Assembly (NCBI RefSeq): GCF_009792355.1
Contig: NZ_CP047045.1
Location: 248,001 to 312,000 of the forward strand
Source of the DNA: Terricaulis silvestris
GTDB taxonomy: Bacteria > Pseudomonadota > Alphaproteobacteria > Caulobacterales > Aquidulcibacteraceae
DNA length: 64,000 nucleotides
Reading direction: 5' to 3'
Position numbers and translations under genes: made by a program. Numbering within the stretch: the first letter of the stretch is position 1; every line of letters begins with the position of its first letter. Positions 35,409 to 45,118 of the stretch are shown one piece after another. The notes beneath the pieces were generated by a model that had not been told where the DNA came from, ran no database searches, and saw only the letters and a list, made by a program, of their open reading frames with translations.

Positions 35409-37856
35409 CTTGCCCCGAACCGCTTTCGTGATCTGCACTGCGTTCTTGGCGTAGTCCGCCCATGGATCGGGCTCCGCTAAGCGTGCGCTCATGTCCTTGA
35501 TCTTGAACACCGACGCCGACGGAATTGTTTTCAACTCCGTCCACGTTACCGGCACCGCGATCGGCGCAGTCCCGCGCGCGCGCGGCGAGTACGGTGCAAT
35601 CGCTGTCGCGCCACGGCCGTTGCGCAGATAGTCGACGAAGATGCGTCCCTTGCGCTTCGCCTTCGACATGTTGGCGACGAAGCGCTTAGGGTCGAGCGCT
35701 TCGATCTGGTCGGCAACCGCGCCAGAGAATTCCTTGATCTCGTCGAACGTGTGCTTGCGCTTCAAATTCAGCACAATGTGAATGCCCTTGCCGCCGGTGA
35801 TCATGGCGAAGGAGGGCAGATCGGCGCTTTCCAATAGCGCCTTGATGTCGAACGCCGCACGCTTGACGATCTCAAAGTCGAGGCCCTCGTCCGGATCGAG
35901 GTCGAATACCATACGATCCGGATGCTCGAGATCGTCGTTCCGCGAGCCCCACAGGTGAAACTCGAGCGCGCTAATCTGCGCCGCTGAGACAATCGCCGTC
36001 GCGTTCGGCAGCGTGAGATATTCTTCCGGCTTGCCGTCGCTCTCGGTGATCGGGATCAGCTTGATGTCGTCCGGCATGCCTTTCATGGCATGCTTTTGGA
36101 AGAACGTCTGCTTGCCCACGCCGTCCGGCGCGCGCACCAAACTCACTGGCCGCCCATAGAGATGCGGCCCCATGCGATCGGCCGCCATATCGAGATACGC
36201 CGCCAGCTCTGCCTTGGTGACACCGCTTTCGGGAAACAGCACTTTGTCCGGATGCGTCAGCCGCACACGCGTCTTCATTGCGGGCGCCGCCTGCTCGGAG
36301 GTCACATCCTTCGCCGGTTTGTCGCCACGCAATCCGAGAAACACGCCGTGCCGCACCGCGCCTTCGCTGGTGAACTCTGCGAACTTCACCTGCGCCACCA
36401 GCTTCGGCTCAACCCACTTCGCGCCTTTCGCCGCTTCGCGCGGCACGGTCAGCGCAGGCTTGGCGCGCTCGATCCTCGAAAGCTTCTCGTAGATGGACGC
36501 CAGTGTCTTGTCGTTGAACCCCGTCCCGACGTTGCCGCGGTACTGCAGCTTGCCGTCCACCTTGTCCGCCAGCATCAGTGACGCAAACTGCCGCCCACGC
36601 GCCGACGGCTGGTAGCCGATTATGATGAACTCCTGCTCGTTCACGAGCTTCACCTTGAGCCAGGCATTGGTCCGCCCGCTCTGATACGTAGAGCTCGCTT
36701 TCTTCGAGACGACGCCTTCCAGGCCTTTTTCCTGAAACGCCTCTAGCACCTGAGGCCCGCCGCCTTCGAAATAGGGACTGACGCGGATCGGCGCTTTGGC
36801 CTTGGAGAGCAACTCGTCCAGAATTTCCTTGCGCTCGCTCAGTGGGGTCTTGCGCAGGTCTTTCGTTCCTTGCGCCAGCAGATCGAACACGAAGTACGAG
36901 ACACCTTTGGCGACGCCGTTCTCCAATGACGCCTGCAGCGCCGAGAAATCGGTCTTGCCGTTGGCTTGCGCTACCGCCGCTTCGCCATCGAGCAACACGT
37001 CTTTCAGATTGAGCGCCGCCAGGGCATCGGCAATCGGTTGAAACTTGCCGGTCCAATCCAGCCCCGTGCGCGTGAACAGCTTCACGCTATCGCCGCTCAC
37101 CGCGGCCTGGATGCGGTAGCCATCGTACTTGATCTCGTGGATCCAGTTGTCTCCCGGCGGCGCCTTCTCGACGCGCGTAGCCAACGCCGGCTCCACGAAC
37201 GGCCATCTCGGCGGTTTCGCCGCCTTTGGCGCGCGTTCGCCGCCCTTGCTCCAAACCCGCGCGCCGCCCGAGCGCACGTCTTCGATCGTGCGCCCCGACA
37301 CGATGCTCGTCACACTGCGCGCAACCGGATCTTCCTTCCCCGCGAACGCGTCCTTCGATTTGAACAGCAGCCAAGGATTGCCGCGCTCGCCTTCGCGCGG
37401 CTTGATCTTGACCATGTGAAACTCGCCTTTGAGCCGCTCGCCGGCCAGCACGAATTTCAACTCGCCCTTCGCCATGCCGACGTCGGGATCAAGCAACCAT
37501 TTCACCTTGCCGGTGTCCCAGATGATCACCGAGCCGGCGCCGTATTCGCCCTTGGGGATCACCCCCTCGAACGAGCCGTACTCGATCGGATGGTTCTCGG
37601 TGCGCACCGCGAGGCGTTTCACTGACGGATCTAGCGAGGGGCCTTGCGGCACCGCCCAGCTCATCAGCACGCCGCCGTGTTCAAGCCGGAAATCGTAGTG
37701 TAGTCGCGTCGCCGCGTGCTTTTGCACGACGAACATGCCGCCGGCGTCCTTTAAATTGCCGCCGGCCGGTTCGCTCGTCTTCTTGAAGTCGCGCTTGCGG
37801 TTGTACTCGACGAGATCGCCGACTGTGTCGCCCGCCTTTACAGACTTCTTCGCCAT
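35397..37856 (-). CDS. ligD: Multifunctional DNA ligase D
   Basis: A three-domain end-joining enzyme of 819 residues. The order is 3'-phosphoesterase (about 25-190, RLHYDFRLEHGGVLMSWAVP and YGSFEGVIPKGEYGAG), ATP-dependent ligase (about 215-520, adenylation Lys243 in EIKYDGYRIQ), and primase/polymerase (about 540-810, LTHPDKVLFPESG and VFDLDPDEG with its metal-binding Asp pair). It repairs double-strand breaks together with Ku. This order is usual for proteobacterial LigD. The gene lies nine bases downstream of ku on the same strand, so the two form one operon. All key residues I can check are present. Confidence 0.95.
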   Translation of the reverse strand: MAKKSVKAGDTVGDLVEYNRKRDFKKTSEPAGGNLKDAGGMFVVQKHAATRLHYDFRLEHGGVLMSWAVPQGPSLDPSVKRLAVRTENHPIEYGSFEGVIPKGEYGAGSVIIWDTGKVKWLLDPDVGMAKGELKFVLAGERLKGEFHMVKIKPREGERGNPWLLFKSKDAFAGKEDPVARSVTSIVSGRTIEDVRSGGARVWSKGGERAPKAAKPPRWPFVEPALATRVEKAPPGDNWIHEIKYDGYRIQAAVSGDSVKLFTRTGLDWTGKFQPIADALAALNLKDVLLDGEAAVAQANGKTDFSALQASLENGVAKGVSYFVFDLLAQGTKDLRKTPLSERKEILDELLSKAKAPIRVSPYFEGGGPQVLEAFQEKGLEGVVSKKASSTYQSGRTNAWLKVKLVNEQEFIIIGYQPSARGRQFASLMLADKVDGKLQYRGNVGTGFNDKTLASIYEKLSRIERAKPALTVPREAAKGAKWVEPKLVAQVKFAEFTSEGAVRHGVFLGLRGDKPAKDVTSEQAAPAMKTRVRLTHPDKVLFPESGVTKAELAAYLDMAADRMGPHLYGRPVSLVRAPDGVGKQTFFQKHAMKGMPDDIKLIPITESDGKPEEYLTLPNATAIVSAAQISALEFHLWGSRNDDLEHPDRMVFDLDPDEGLDFEIVKRAAFDIKALLESADLPSFAMITGGKGIHIVLNLKRKHTFDEIKEFSGAVADQIEALDPKRFVANMSKAKRKGRIFVDYLRNGRGATAIAPYSPRARGTAPIAVPVTWTELKTIPSASVFKIKDMSARLAEPDPWADYAKNAVQITKAVRGKLGL

Positions 37857-37864
37857 TGCATGGG

Positions 37865-38788
37865 CTATTTCTTCGCCCGCTTAGCCGCGCTCTTGGCCGG
37901 CGCTTTCGCGCGCGGCGCCTTGGTGCGCTCAGCCGCGGCGCGCCGTTTTGGCGCGGGCTTCGCTTCGTCCTCGTCGTCGCTCGCTTTGGGCGACTTCTTC
38001 TGCAGGGACTTCTTCAGTGCGTCGACCAGCGACACAACGTTGTCGCCGTAATCCGCCGCCGGCATTTCCTGGTCTTCCAGCACCAGCTCGCCATGGCGCT
38101 CGATCTTCTTCTTCACCAGGCGCTCGATGGCGATGGCGTATTCGTCCTCGAACTTGGACGGATCGAACTTGGCCTTCTTGCGGGTGATCAGCTCTTCGGC
38201 GAGACTGATCAGATCGGCGTCGAGCTTGCCGCTCGGAATCTCATCGAAGAACGCCTTCGCCGAGCGCAACTCTTCAGCGTAATGCACCGTCTCTACGATC
38301 AGGCCGTCTTCGTACGGCTTCACAGCCGCCACATAGGAACGCCCGCGCATCGTGATTTGGCCGAGGCCAACTGTCTTGGTGCGCTTCAGCGCCTCGCACA
38401 CAACGCGATACGGCTCGTCCGCCAGCTTGCCATCGGGCAGGGCGTAGTATGGCTTGTCGAAATAGATCGGGTCGATGGTCTCGGCCGGCGCGAACTGGAT
38501 CATGTCCAGCGTCTTCTTTGAGTCCACCTTCAGCGCTTCGAACTCTTCATCGCTGAAAAGCACGTAGCGGCCTTTCTGGTACTCGTAGCCTTTGACGATC
38601 TCGTCCTTGTCCACGGCGCCGATGCCGGGCGCGACCTTCTCGTAGCGAATGCGCTGCTTCGAAGGCTCGTGAATCTGGTTAAACGAAATCTTCTCCTTGG
38701 AATCCAAGGCCGAATAGAGCTTCACCGGCAATGCCACCAAGGCGAGCCGGATTTGCCCAGTCCAAACGGGACGAGCTGGAGGAGCCAT
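37865..38788 (-). CDS. ku: Ku DNA-end-binding protein
   Basis: A 307-residue homodimeric Ku that binds double-strand ends and recruits LigD for non-homologous end joining. PVWTGQIRLALVALPVKLYSA, FNQIHEPSKQRIRYEKV, YYALPDGKLADEPYRVV and RYVLFSDEEFEAL are conserved Ku-core blocks. After about residue 250 there is a Lys/Ala/Pro-rich basic tail (AKPAPKRRAAAERTKAPRAK), common in bacterial Ku and linked to DNA binding. The ATG at 38788 has GGAGG-like sequence just upstream; the longer frame is not used. Confidence 0.95.
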   Translation of the reverse strand: MAPPARPVWTGQIRLALVALPVKLYSALDSKEKISFNQIHEPSKQRIRYEKVAPGIGAVDKDEIVKGYEYQKGRYVLFSDEEFEALKVDSKKTLDMIQFAPAETIDPIYFDKPYYALPDGKLADEPYRVVCEALKRTKTVGLGQITMRGRSYVAAVKPYEDGLIVETVHYAEELRSAKAFFDEIPSGKLDADLISLAEELITRKKAKFDPSKFEDEYAIAIERLVKKKIERHGELVLEDQEMPAADYGDNVVSLVDALKKSLQKKSPKASDDEDEAKPAPKRRAAAERTKAPRAKAPAKSAAKRAKK

Positions 38789-38870
38789 AACCTGTAAACA
38801 CCCTGACGAGACCCGACGTTCCTTTACCGTAACATTTCTAACCACTTCCCACAACGCGCGTGGTTAGCGT

Positions 38871-39743
38871 TTACCTTACTTTGCGACGGTCTCCGTAGGT
38901 GGCGCGCACCGCCTCGACGAATGCGCCGCTGCGCTCGCGCATGCGATCTGAGAATACGAGGCCGACATCACGGTTTAGTGTGAAGCCAGCAAGCTTCACC
39001 GCAGCGAGCCCCGAGCGCAGAAAACTCGCGGGCGCCACCGTCACACCCAACCGCGCCGCCACCATGCTCATGGCGCGATCGTCATTCAGCGTGCGCAGGC
39101 TGAAGGAGGGGCGCACGTCGCGATTGGTGAAGTAGCGGCTGATCTCCGGCAAGCCCTCGCATTGGCGCCGCACGATCATGGTCTCGCCCGCCAGCTCGCC
39201 GCCCTCGACGCTCTCGACTCCCGACAGTTTGTGGTTAGCCGAGACGAACAACACATAAGGTTCGTTTCGAAGCTTCTCTTGCGCGAAACTCTCAAGCCCA
39301 GGCCGCAGGATCGTAATCGCCACATCGAGCCGTCCGTCCGAGAGCCTATTGGCGATGTCGCGCTCGGTGGAGTCCAGGATCTCCAGGGCCTCGCCGCCGG
39401 TATTCCGCGCATGCAATGCCATCACGCGCTCCAGGTCGCGCGCCGGAATAGTGGAGAGCACGCCGGCGCGCACGCGTTTCAGCTGCGGCGTCTCGGAGAC
39501 CTCACGCAGCGCCGCCTCGTACTCCTGGGTGATCCGCCGGGCGTGGGTAAGAAACCGGCTCCCAGCCGGCGTTAGTGACACTCGCCGTGTCGTCCGCTCG
39601 AACAGCCGCGCCCCTAATTGCTCCTCCAGCTTAGCGATACCCACCGAAAGCGTGGGCTGGGTCACCGACACCCGCGCCGCCGCCTTCGAGAACGAGCCCA
39701 GCTCGGCCACGGCCAGGAAGTAGCGCAGCAGATAGCGATCCAT
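38871..39743 (-). CDS. LysR-family regulator, probable regulator of leucine degradation
   Basis: A 290-residue LysR-type regulator. The N-terminal winged helix (YLLRYFLAVAELGSFSKAAARVSVTQPTLSVGIAKLEEQLGARLFER) is intact, and the remainder is the ligand-binding domain. It is divergent from isovaleryl-CoA dehydrogenase with a 212-base intergenic region between. LysR proteins normally regulate a divergent neighbour, so control of the ivd-mcc genes is likely. The intergenic region also holds a long inverted repeat that may complicate the operator. Confidence 0.88.
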   Translation of the reverse strand: MDRYLLRYFLAVAELGSFSKAAARVSVTQPTLSVGIAKLEEQLGARLFERTTRRVSLTPAGSRFLTHARRITQEYEAALREVSETPQLKRVRAGVLSTIPARDLERVMALHARNTGGEALEILDSTERDIANRLSDGRLDVAITILRPGLESFAQEKLRNEPYVLFVSANHKLSGVESVEGGELAGETMIVRRQCEGLPEISRYFTNRDVRPSFSLRTLNDDRAMSMVAARLGVTVAPASFLRSGLAAVKLAGFTLNRDVGLVFSDRMRERSGAFVEAVRATYGDRRKVR

Positions 39744-39813
39744 AGACCGTATCTATCAGTCTTGTTCGAAAAGTTCAATTTTTATTGGCCAACCAAATCA
39801 ATTACCACCGAGC

Positions 39814-39937
39814 ATCCCTCCCCCTTGTGGGGAGGGGCAGGGATGGGGGTAACGGCAGTGTTCTTCAGGACAGGGCGCCGCCCGCACCCCCATCCGTCGC
39901 GCGTCCGCGCGACACCTTCCCCACAAGGGGGAAGGTG
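39814..39937. repeat. Long inverted repeat between the LysR gene and ivd
   Basis: The arm at 39814-39850 (CCTCCCCCTTGTGGGGAGGG, then GGATGGGGGT) is complementary, with a short insertion, to the arm at 39886-39937 (CCCCCATCC ... CCTTCCCCACAAGGGGGAAGG). Each arm itself contains a small palindrome around CTTGTGGGG. The spacer is about 35 bases. The element lies within the divergent promoter region; similar CCCCCTTGTGGGG palindromes are, as I recall, dispersed in many alphaproteobacteria. Confidence 0.8.
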
Positions 39938-39955
39938 CAACAGGAGGCGACTGCG

Positions 39956-41119
39956 GTGACAGACTCCTACCAGCTCGATTTCCAACTCGGCGAAACCGCC
40001 GACGCCATCCGCGACACCACGCGCCGCTACGCGTCCGACCGCATCGCGCCGGTGTCCGCCGAGATCGACGCCACCAACAAATTCCCGCGCGAGCTTTGGC
40101 CCGAGATGGGCGAGCTTGGCCTGCACGGCATCACTGTCAGCGAAGACGATGGCGGCCTCGGCCTCGGCTATCTCGAACACGTTGTCGCTATGGAAGAGGT
40201 GAGCCGCGCCAGCGCTTCGATCGGCCTCAGCTACGGCGCGCACTCGAACCTTTGCGTGAACCAGCTTCGCCGCTGGGCCACGCCTGAGCAGAAGAAGAAG
40301 TATCTGCCAAAGCTCATCAGCGGCGAACACGTCGGCTCGCTGGCCATGAGCGAAGCCGGCGCGGGCTCCGACGTCGTGTCGATGAAGCTGCGCGCCGAGA
40401 AGAAGGGCGATCGCTTCGTGCTGAACGGCACGAAGTTCTGGATCACCAACGCGCCCGAAGCCAACACGCTTGTCGTCTACGCCAAGACCGAACCGGGCGC
40501 CGGCTCCGGCGGCATCACCGCCTTCATCATCGAGCGCGGCATGAAAGGATTCAGCGTCGGCCAGAAGCTCGACAAAATGGGCATGCGCGGCTCGGACACC
40601 GGCGAACTGGTGTTCGAGGACTGCGAAGTCCCGGAAGAGAACGTCATGGGCGGCCTCAATCGCGGCGTCGCCGTGCTGATGAGCGGCCTCGATTACGAAC
40701 GCGCCGTGCTCGCCGCCGGCCCGCTCGGCATCATGCAGGCCTGCCTCGATGTCGTGCTGCCTTACGTCCGCGAGCGCAAACAGTTCGGCAAGCCGATCGG
40801 GGCGTTTCAGCTGATCCAAGCCAAAGTCGCCGACATGATCGTCGCGCTCAATGCCTCGCGCGCCTACGTCTACGCCGTCGCCAAATCCTGCGACGCCGGC
40901 AAAACCACGCGCCACGACGCAGCCGGCGCCATCATGTTCGCCTCGGAGAACGCGGTGAAGGTCGGCCTCGAAGCCATCCAAGCCCTCGGCGGCGCTGGCT
41001 ACACCAGGGACTTCCCAGTTGAGCGCTTCCTCCGCGACGCTAAGCTCTACGACATCGGCGCCGGCACCAATGAGGTGCGGCGGTTTCTGATTGGGCGGGA
41101 GATCATTGGGGCTGGGTAA
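39956..41119 (+). CDS. ivd: Isovaleryl-CoA dehydrogenase
   Basis: An acyl-CoA dehydrogenase of 387 residues, step three of leucine degradation (isovaleryl-CoA to 3-methylcrotonyl-CoA, electrons to ETF). [22 protein letters not shown] and KFWITNAP bind FAD/substrate. The catalytic Glu of the IVD subgroup sits in [22 protein letters not shown], and the C-terminal [17 protein letters not shown] is canonical. The start is GTG at 39956 with AGGAGG eight bases upstream. An in-frame ATG at 39785 would read through the inverted repeat and is rejected. Followed by an inverted-repeat element that starts at its stop codon and then by both carboxylase subunits. Confidence 0.93.
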   Translation: MTDSYQLDFQLGETADAIRDTTRRYASDRIAPVSAEIDATNKFPRELWPEMGELGLHGITVSEDDGGLGLGYLEHVVAMEEVSRASASIGLSYGAHSNLCVNQLRRWATPEQKKKYLPKLISGEHVGSLAMSEAGAGSDVVSMKLRAEKKGDRFVLNGTKFWITNAPEANTLVVYAKTEPGAGSGGITAFIIERGMKGFSVGQKLDKMGMRGSDTGELVFEDCEVPEENVMGGLNRGVAVLMSGLDYERAVLAAGPLGIMQACLDVVLPYVRERKQFGKPIGAFQLIQAKVADMIVALNASRAYVYAVAKSCDAGKTTRHDAAGAIMFASENAVKVGLEAIQALGGAGYTRDFPVERFLRDAKLYDIGAGTNEVRRFLIGREIIGAG

Positions 41120-41254
41120 TATGGACCGCCGGCGCCCTCGCCGGCATCTTTGTGTCCTTCGTGGAATCATTGTGCCTTCGTGTTTAAACACAAAGACACC
41201 AAGAGCGCACAACGCGCACAAAGAAGAGCCGGCGAGGGCGCCGGCGGTCCATAT
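41119..41254. repeat. 136-bp nested palindromic element, ATATGGACCGCC family, copy 1
   Basis: The outer arms at 41119-41145 and 41228-41254 are perfect 27-base inverted copies beginning ATATGGACCGCCGGCGCC. The interior is itself an imperfect inverted repeat, centred on GTTTAAAC near 41187 and with TTTGTGTCC/CTTCGTG-like arms. The element begins at the last base of the ivd stop codon (TAATATGG). The same arm is found once more, at the end of the downstream mccA. It resembles a small non-coding mobile element (MITE/REP-like), but could also act as a terminator or mRNA-end structure. Confidence 0.85.
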
Positions 41255-41266
41255 TGACGGCGCCAC

Positions 41267-42871
41267 ATGAAACTCAAATCCAATATCGACTCCAATTCCG
41301 AAGCCTTCGCCAAGAACGCCGCGCATCATCGTGGCTTGGCGCAGCAGCTGCGCGAGCGCGCCGCGCAGATCGCGCTCGGTGGTCCAGCAGAATCCCGCGC
41401 GCGCCACACCAAGCGCAACAAGCTCCTGCCGCGCGAGCGCGTTGAGCGCTTGCTCGATCCCGGCGCGCCGTTTCTCGAAGTCGGCGCGCTTGCGGCGTAT
41501 GATCTCTACAACGGCGAAGCGCCCGCGGCTGGCGTGATCACCGGCGTTGGACGTGTATCTGGCCGCGAAGTGATGATCGTCGCCAACGACGCCACGGTGA
41601 AGGGCGGCGCCTATTTCCCGATGACGGTGAAGAAGCACCTGCGCGCGCAAGAGATCGCGATGCAGAACAAGTTGCCGTGCGTCTATCTGGTCGATAGCGG
41701 CGGCGCGAACCTGCCGCACCAGGCCGAAGTCTTCCCCGACCGCGACCATTTCGGCCGCATCTTTTTCAACCAGGCGCGCATGTCGGGCGAGGGCATCGCG
41801 CAGATCGCTTGCGTCATGGGCTCATGCACCGCCGGCGGCGCCTACGTGCCGGCGATGAGCGATGAAACCGTCATCGTCCGCAACCAAGGCACCATCTTCC
41901 TCGCTGGACCTCCACTCGTGAAGGCCGCCACCGGCGAGATCATCAGCGCCGAAGAGCTCGGCGGCGGCGATATGCACGCGCGCAAGAGCGGCGTCGTCGA
42001 TCACCTCGCGCAAGACGACGCGCACGCGCTCCATCTCGTCCGCCGCATCGTCGCGAACCTCAACACGGTGAAGCAAGTCGGCCTCGATCTGCGCGAACCG
42101 ATCGCGCCGGCCTACGATGCCGAAAGCATCTACGGCGTCATCCCCGATGACGTGCGCACGCCGTATGATGTCCGCGAAGTCATCGCCCGCATCGTCGACG
42201 GCAGCGAGCTTGACGAATTCCGCCCGCTCTACGGCCCGACCCTCGTCACCGGCTTCGCGCGCATCTGGGGCTTTCCCGTCGCGATCCTCGCCAACAACGG
42301 CATCCTGTTCAGCGAAAGCGCGCAGAAGGGCGCGCACTTCATCGAGCTCGCCTGCAAGCGCGGCATTCCGCTGCTCTTCCTGCAAAACATTTCCGGCTTC
42401 ATGGTTGGCGGCAAATACGAAGCCGGCGGCATCGCCAAGGACGGCGCAAAAATGGTGACGGCGGTCGCTAGCGCCGAAGTGCCGAAATTCACGGTGCTGA
42501 TCGGCGGCTCGTTCGGCGCCGGCAATTACGGCATGTGCGGCCGCGCCTATTCCCCGCGCTTCCTCTTCACCTGGCCCAACTCCCGCATCTCCGTCATGGG
42601 CGGCGAACAAGCTGCCAGCGTGCTCGCGCAAGTGAAACGCGACGGCTTGGAAGCGAAAGGCGAGACCTGGGCGAAAGCCGACGAAGAAAAATTCAAAGAC
42701 CCAATCCGCGCGCGCTACGAGGCGGAAGGCGATCCGTATCACGCGACCGCGCGGCTATGGGACGATGGCATCATTGATCCGGCGCAAACGCGCGATGTGT
42801 TGGGCTTGGCGATTAGCGCAACGTTGAACGCGCCAATCCTGGAAACACGCTTCGGCGTGTTTAGGATGTAG
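41267..42871 (+). CDS. mccB: 3-methylcrotonyl-CoA carboxylase, beta (carboxyltransferase) subunit
   Basis: A 534-residue carboxyltransferase of the crotonase superfamily. It transfers CO2 from carboxybiotin to 3-methylcrotonyl-CoA in leucine degradation. [87 protein letters not shown] and the acyl-CoA-site [24 protein letters not shown] are strongly MCC-type, as opposed to propionyl-CoA carboxylase. The gene begins 12 bases after the inverted-repeat element. Partner subunit is mccA, separated by a small membrane protein gene. Confidence 0.94.
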   Translation: MKLKSNIDSNSEAFAKNAAHHRGLAQQLRERAAQIALGGPAESRARHTKRNKLLPRERVERLLDPGAPFLEVGALAAYDLYNGEAPAAGVITGVGRVSGREVMIVANDATVKGGAYFPMTVKKHLRAQEIAMQNKLPCVYLVDSGGANLPHQAEVFPDRDHFGRIFFNQARMSGEGIAQIACVMGSCTAGGAYVPAMSDETVIVRNQGTIFLAGPPLVKAATGEIISAEELGGGDMHARKSGVVDHLAQDDAHALHLVRRIVANLNTVKQVGLDLREPIAPAYDAESIYGVIPDDVRTPYDVREVIARIVDGSELDEFRPLYGPTLVTGFARIWGFPVAILANNGILFSESAQKGAHFIELACKRGIPLLFLQNISGFMVGGKYEAGGIAKDGAKMVTAVASAEVPKFTVLIGGSFGAGNYGMCGRAYSPRFLFTWPNSRISVMGGEQAASVLAQVKRDGLEAKGETWAKADEEKFKDPIRARYEAEGDPYHATARLWDDGIIDPAQTRDVLGLAISATLNAPILETRFGVFRM

Positions 42872-42898
42872 TAGAAGCCGAAATTGCGGGAGAGAGTC

Positions 42899-43213
42899 AT
42901 GCTGCCTTTTACAATCGCCGGTTTTCTTCTGCTTTTGATCTTTCCGCGATGGATTGTGTTGTACCTAATGGTCGGCGCCATGCTGGTCGTTGTTACGTTT
43001 CTAGAAGGGGGTCCGAGCGTCGAAATGATGATGGGTGCGTTTGGCACTGCCGCGGGCAACGCGACCATCCTCTTCCTAGGCGGCGTGTTCATTATCATCG
43101 CCCGTCAAAAGAAAACGCAGGCTTCCGCAGAAGGCCCGCAAGCAGAAGAGAGTAACCCGGCGCTCACCGGCGCTGGTGCAACCACCTCGCCATCACCTGA
43201 CGCGAAGGACTAG
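42899..43213 (+). CDS. Small membrane protein between the MCC subunit genes, unknown
   Basis: A 104-residue protein with two or three hydrophobic segments (LPFTIAGFLLLLIFPRWIVLYLMVGAMLVVVTF and AAGNATILFLGGVFIIIARQ) and a polar, Ser/Thr/Ala-rich tail. I recognise no family. The ATG at 42899 has GGGAGAG upstream; an in-frame TTG 15 bases earlier is not preferred. It stops directly before mccA, whose ATG follows the stop without gap. Its place inside a metabolic operon suggests co-expression, but no functional link is visible. Confidence 0.65.
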   Translation: MLPFTIAGFLLLLIFPRWIVLYLMVGAMLVVVTFLEGGPSVEMMMGAFGTAAGNATILFLGGVFIIIARQKKTQASAEGPQAEESNPALTGAGATTSPSPDAKD

Positions 43214-45118
43214 ATGCTTAAATCCGTCCTCATCGCCAATCGCGGCGAGATTGCCCGCCGCGTCATTCGAACGGCCAAGCGTCTCGGCGTGCGCACGGTC
43301 GCGGTTTATTCCGATGCTGACGCAAAAGCGTTGCACGTGCGCGAAGCGGATGAAGCCGTGCACATCGGCGCGTCGCCCGCGAAGGAAAGCTATCTGCGCG
43401 GCGAAAAGATCATCGCTGCCGCCAAGCAAACCGGCGCCGAGGCGATCCATCCCGGCTACGGCTTTCTCTCCGAGAACGCCGATTTCGCGCAAGCTGTCAT
43501 CGATGCTGGCCTGATCTGGATCGGCCCGAAGCCTGACTCGATCCGCGCGATGGGTCTCAAGGACGCCGCCAAGAAACTGATGGCCGAAGCCGGCGTGCCG
43601 ACCACGCCTGGCTATCTCGGCGAAGACCAAAGCGAAGAGCGCTTGCAGAAGGAAGCCGACGCGATCGGCTACCCGGTGCTGATCAAAGCCGTCGCCGGCG
43701 GCGGCGGCAAAGGCATGCGCAAGGTCGAGAAGAAGGGCGAGTTCAAAGCAGCATTGCAATCGGCCAAGCGCGAGGCCGCGTCATCGTTCGGCGACGATCG
43801 CGTGCTGTTGGAAATGTACGTGCAGCGCCCGCGTCACATCGAGGTGCAGGTGTTCGGCGACACGCACGGCAATGTCGTGCATCTGTTCGAGCGCGATTGC
43901 TCGCTGCAACGCCGCCACCAGAAGGTGATCGAGGAAGCCCCCGCGCCGGGCATGGATGCCGCCACGCGCAAGGCCGTCACCGACGCCGCCGTGCTTGCCG
44001 CGCGCGCCGTGAACTATGTCGGCGCCGGCACCATCGAGTTCATCGCCGACGCCAGTGAGGGCCTCCGCGCCGACCGCATCTGGTTCATGGAAATGAACAC
44101 GCGGCTGCAGGTGGAACACCCGGTGACGGAGGAGATCACGGGACAGGACTTGGTGGAATGGCAGCTGCGCGTCGCCAGCGGCGAGAAGTTGCCGCTGAAG
44201 CAGGAAGAACTACGCATCAACGGCCACGCCATCGAGGCGCGGCTCTATGCGGAAAACGCCGCCGCCGGCTTCCTGCCCAGCACCGGCGCGCTCAAAATCC
44301 TGAAACTCCCCACTTTGCGCGGCGATCACGCGCGCGTCGATTCCGCGGTGGAGCAGGGCGACGAGGTCACGCCGTTCTACGATCCGATGATCGCAAAGAT
44401 CATCATGCATGCGCCGACGCGGCACGAAGCCATCGCAAACATGCTGCGCGAATGGCGCGACGTCGAAACCTGGCCAGTGAAAACCAATGCCGGCTTCATC
44501 TATCGCTGCTTGCGCGACTCCCGATTCGAGTCCGGTGATGTCGATACCGCGCTCATCGCCTCGCGCGGCGATGCGCTCATGGCCACGCCAGCGCCGAGCG
44601 ACGCCGTCGGCGCCCAGGCCGCCGCAGGTTTCATGCGCGCTGCAGCATCGCCAAGCCTAGGCGCACCGTCGACACGTGGCTCACCGTGGTCAGCGTTGCA
44701 CGGTTTCCGCATCAACGCCGCACCATCGGCGCGCATCGCGATGCGCTGTGCGGGCGAGACGATCACCGTCGAAGGCGCCGACGCACACACCGCATGGCCG
44801 CACCACTGCGGCGACGCGATGATCGTGTTCGATCACGGCGATGTCTACGAGTTCACACTCGATACCGGCGAACGTAGCGCCGACGAAGCGACCGCCGGCG
44901 ATGGCGCGATCCTGTCGCCGATGCCGGGCAAGATCGTCTCCGTCGCCGCGAAGGCCGGCGCGAGGCTGAAGAAGGGCGATCCTATCCTCGTGCTCGAAGC
45001 CATGAAAATGGAACACACGCTCGTAGCGCCGTTCGACGGCAAGCTCACCGAACTCAACGCCAAACCCGGCGCGCAGGTCAGTGAAGGCGTGCTGCTGGCG
45101 AAGCTGGAAGCGGAATAA
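43214..45118 (+). CDS. mccA: 3-methylcrotonyl-CoA carboxylase, alpha (biotin carboxylase/carrier) subunit
   Basis: A 634-residue biotin-dependent carboxylase subunit. The biotin-carboxylase part (about 1-450) has SVLIANRGEIARRVIRTAKRLG, HPGYGFLSENADFA, KAVAGGGGKGMRKV and MEMNTRLQVEHPVTE. The carrier domain ends in VLEAMKMEH, with biotinyl-Lys598. An MCC-specific linker of about 120 residues joins them. The ATG at 43214 begins at the base after the preceding stop. Immediately after its stop codon comes the second copy of the ATATGGACC palindromic element. Confidence 0.94.
   Translation: MLKSVLIANRGEIARRVIRTAKRLGVRTVAVYSDADAKALHVREADEAVHIGASPAKESYLRGEKIIAAAKQTGAEAIHPGYGFLSENADFAQAVIDAGLIWIGPKPDSIRAMGLKDAAKKLMAEAGVPTTPGYLGEDQSEERLQKEADAIGYPVLIKAVAGGGGKGMRKVEKKGEFKAALQSAKREAASSFGDDRVLLEMYVQRPRHIEVQVFGDTHGNVVHLFERDCSLQRRHQKVIEEAPAPGMDAATRKAVTDAAVLAARAVNYVGAGTIEFIADASEGLRADRIWFMEMNTRLQVEHPVTEEITGQDLVEWQLRVASGEKLPLKQEELRINGHAIEARLYAENAAAGFLPSTGALKILKLPTLRGDHARVDSAVEQGDEVTPFYDPMIAKIIMHAPTRHEAIANMLREWRDVETWPVKTNAGFIYRCLRDSRFESGDVDTALIASRGDALMATPAPSDAVGAQAAAGFMRAAASPSLGAPSTRGSPWSALHGFRINAAPSARIAMRCAGETITVEGADAHTAWPHHCGDAMIVFDHGDVYEFTLDTGERSADEATAGDGAILSPMPGKIVSVAAKAGARLKKGDPILVLEAMKMEHTLVAPFDGKLTELNAKPGAQVSEGVLLAKLEAE

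Noticed and set aside
35397-38788. The LigD-Ku pair as a novel system
   Set aside because: Domain order, active-site residues and gene pairing are those of known bacterial non-homologous end joining.
39785-39955. An N-terminal extension of isovaleryl-CoA dehydrogenase from an ATG at 39785
   Set aside because: It translates the inverted repeat and has no homology; the GTG at 39956 has AGGAGG upstream and matches the family start.
39782-41749. A 655-residue minus-strand frame opposite ivd and the start of mccB
   Set aside because: It has His/Asp/Glu/Val-rich shadow composition typical of the antisense of high-GC genes, and no domain.
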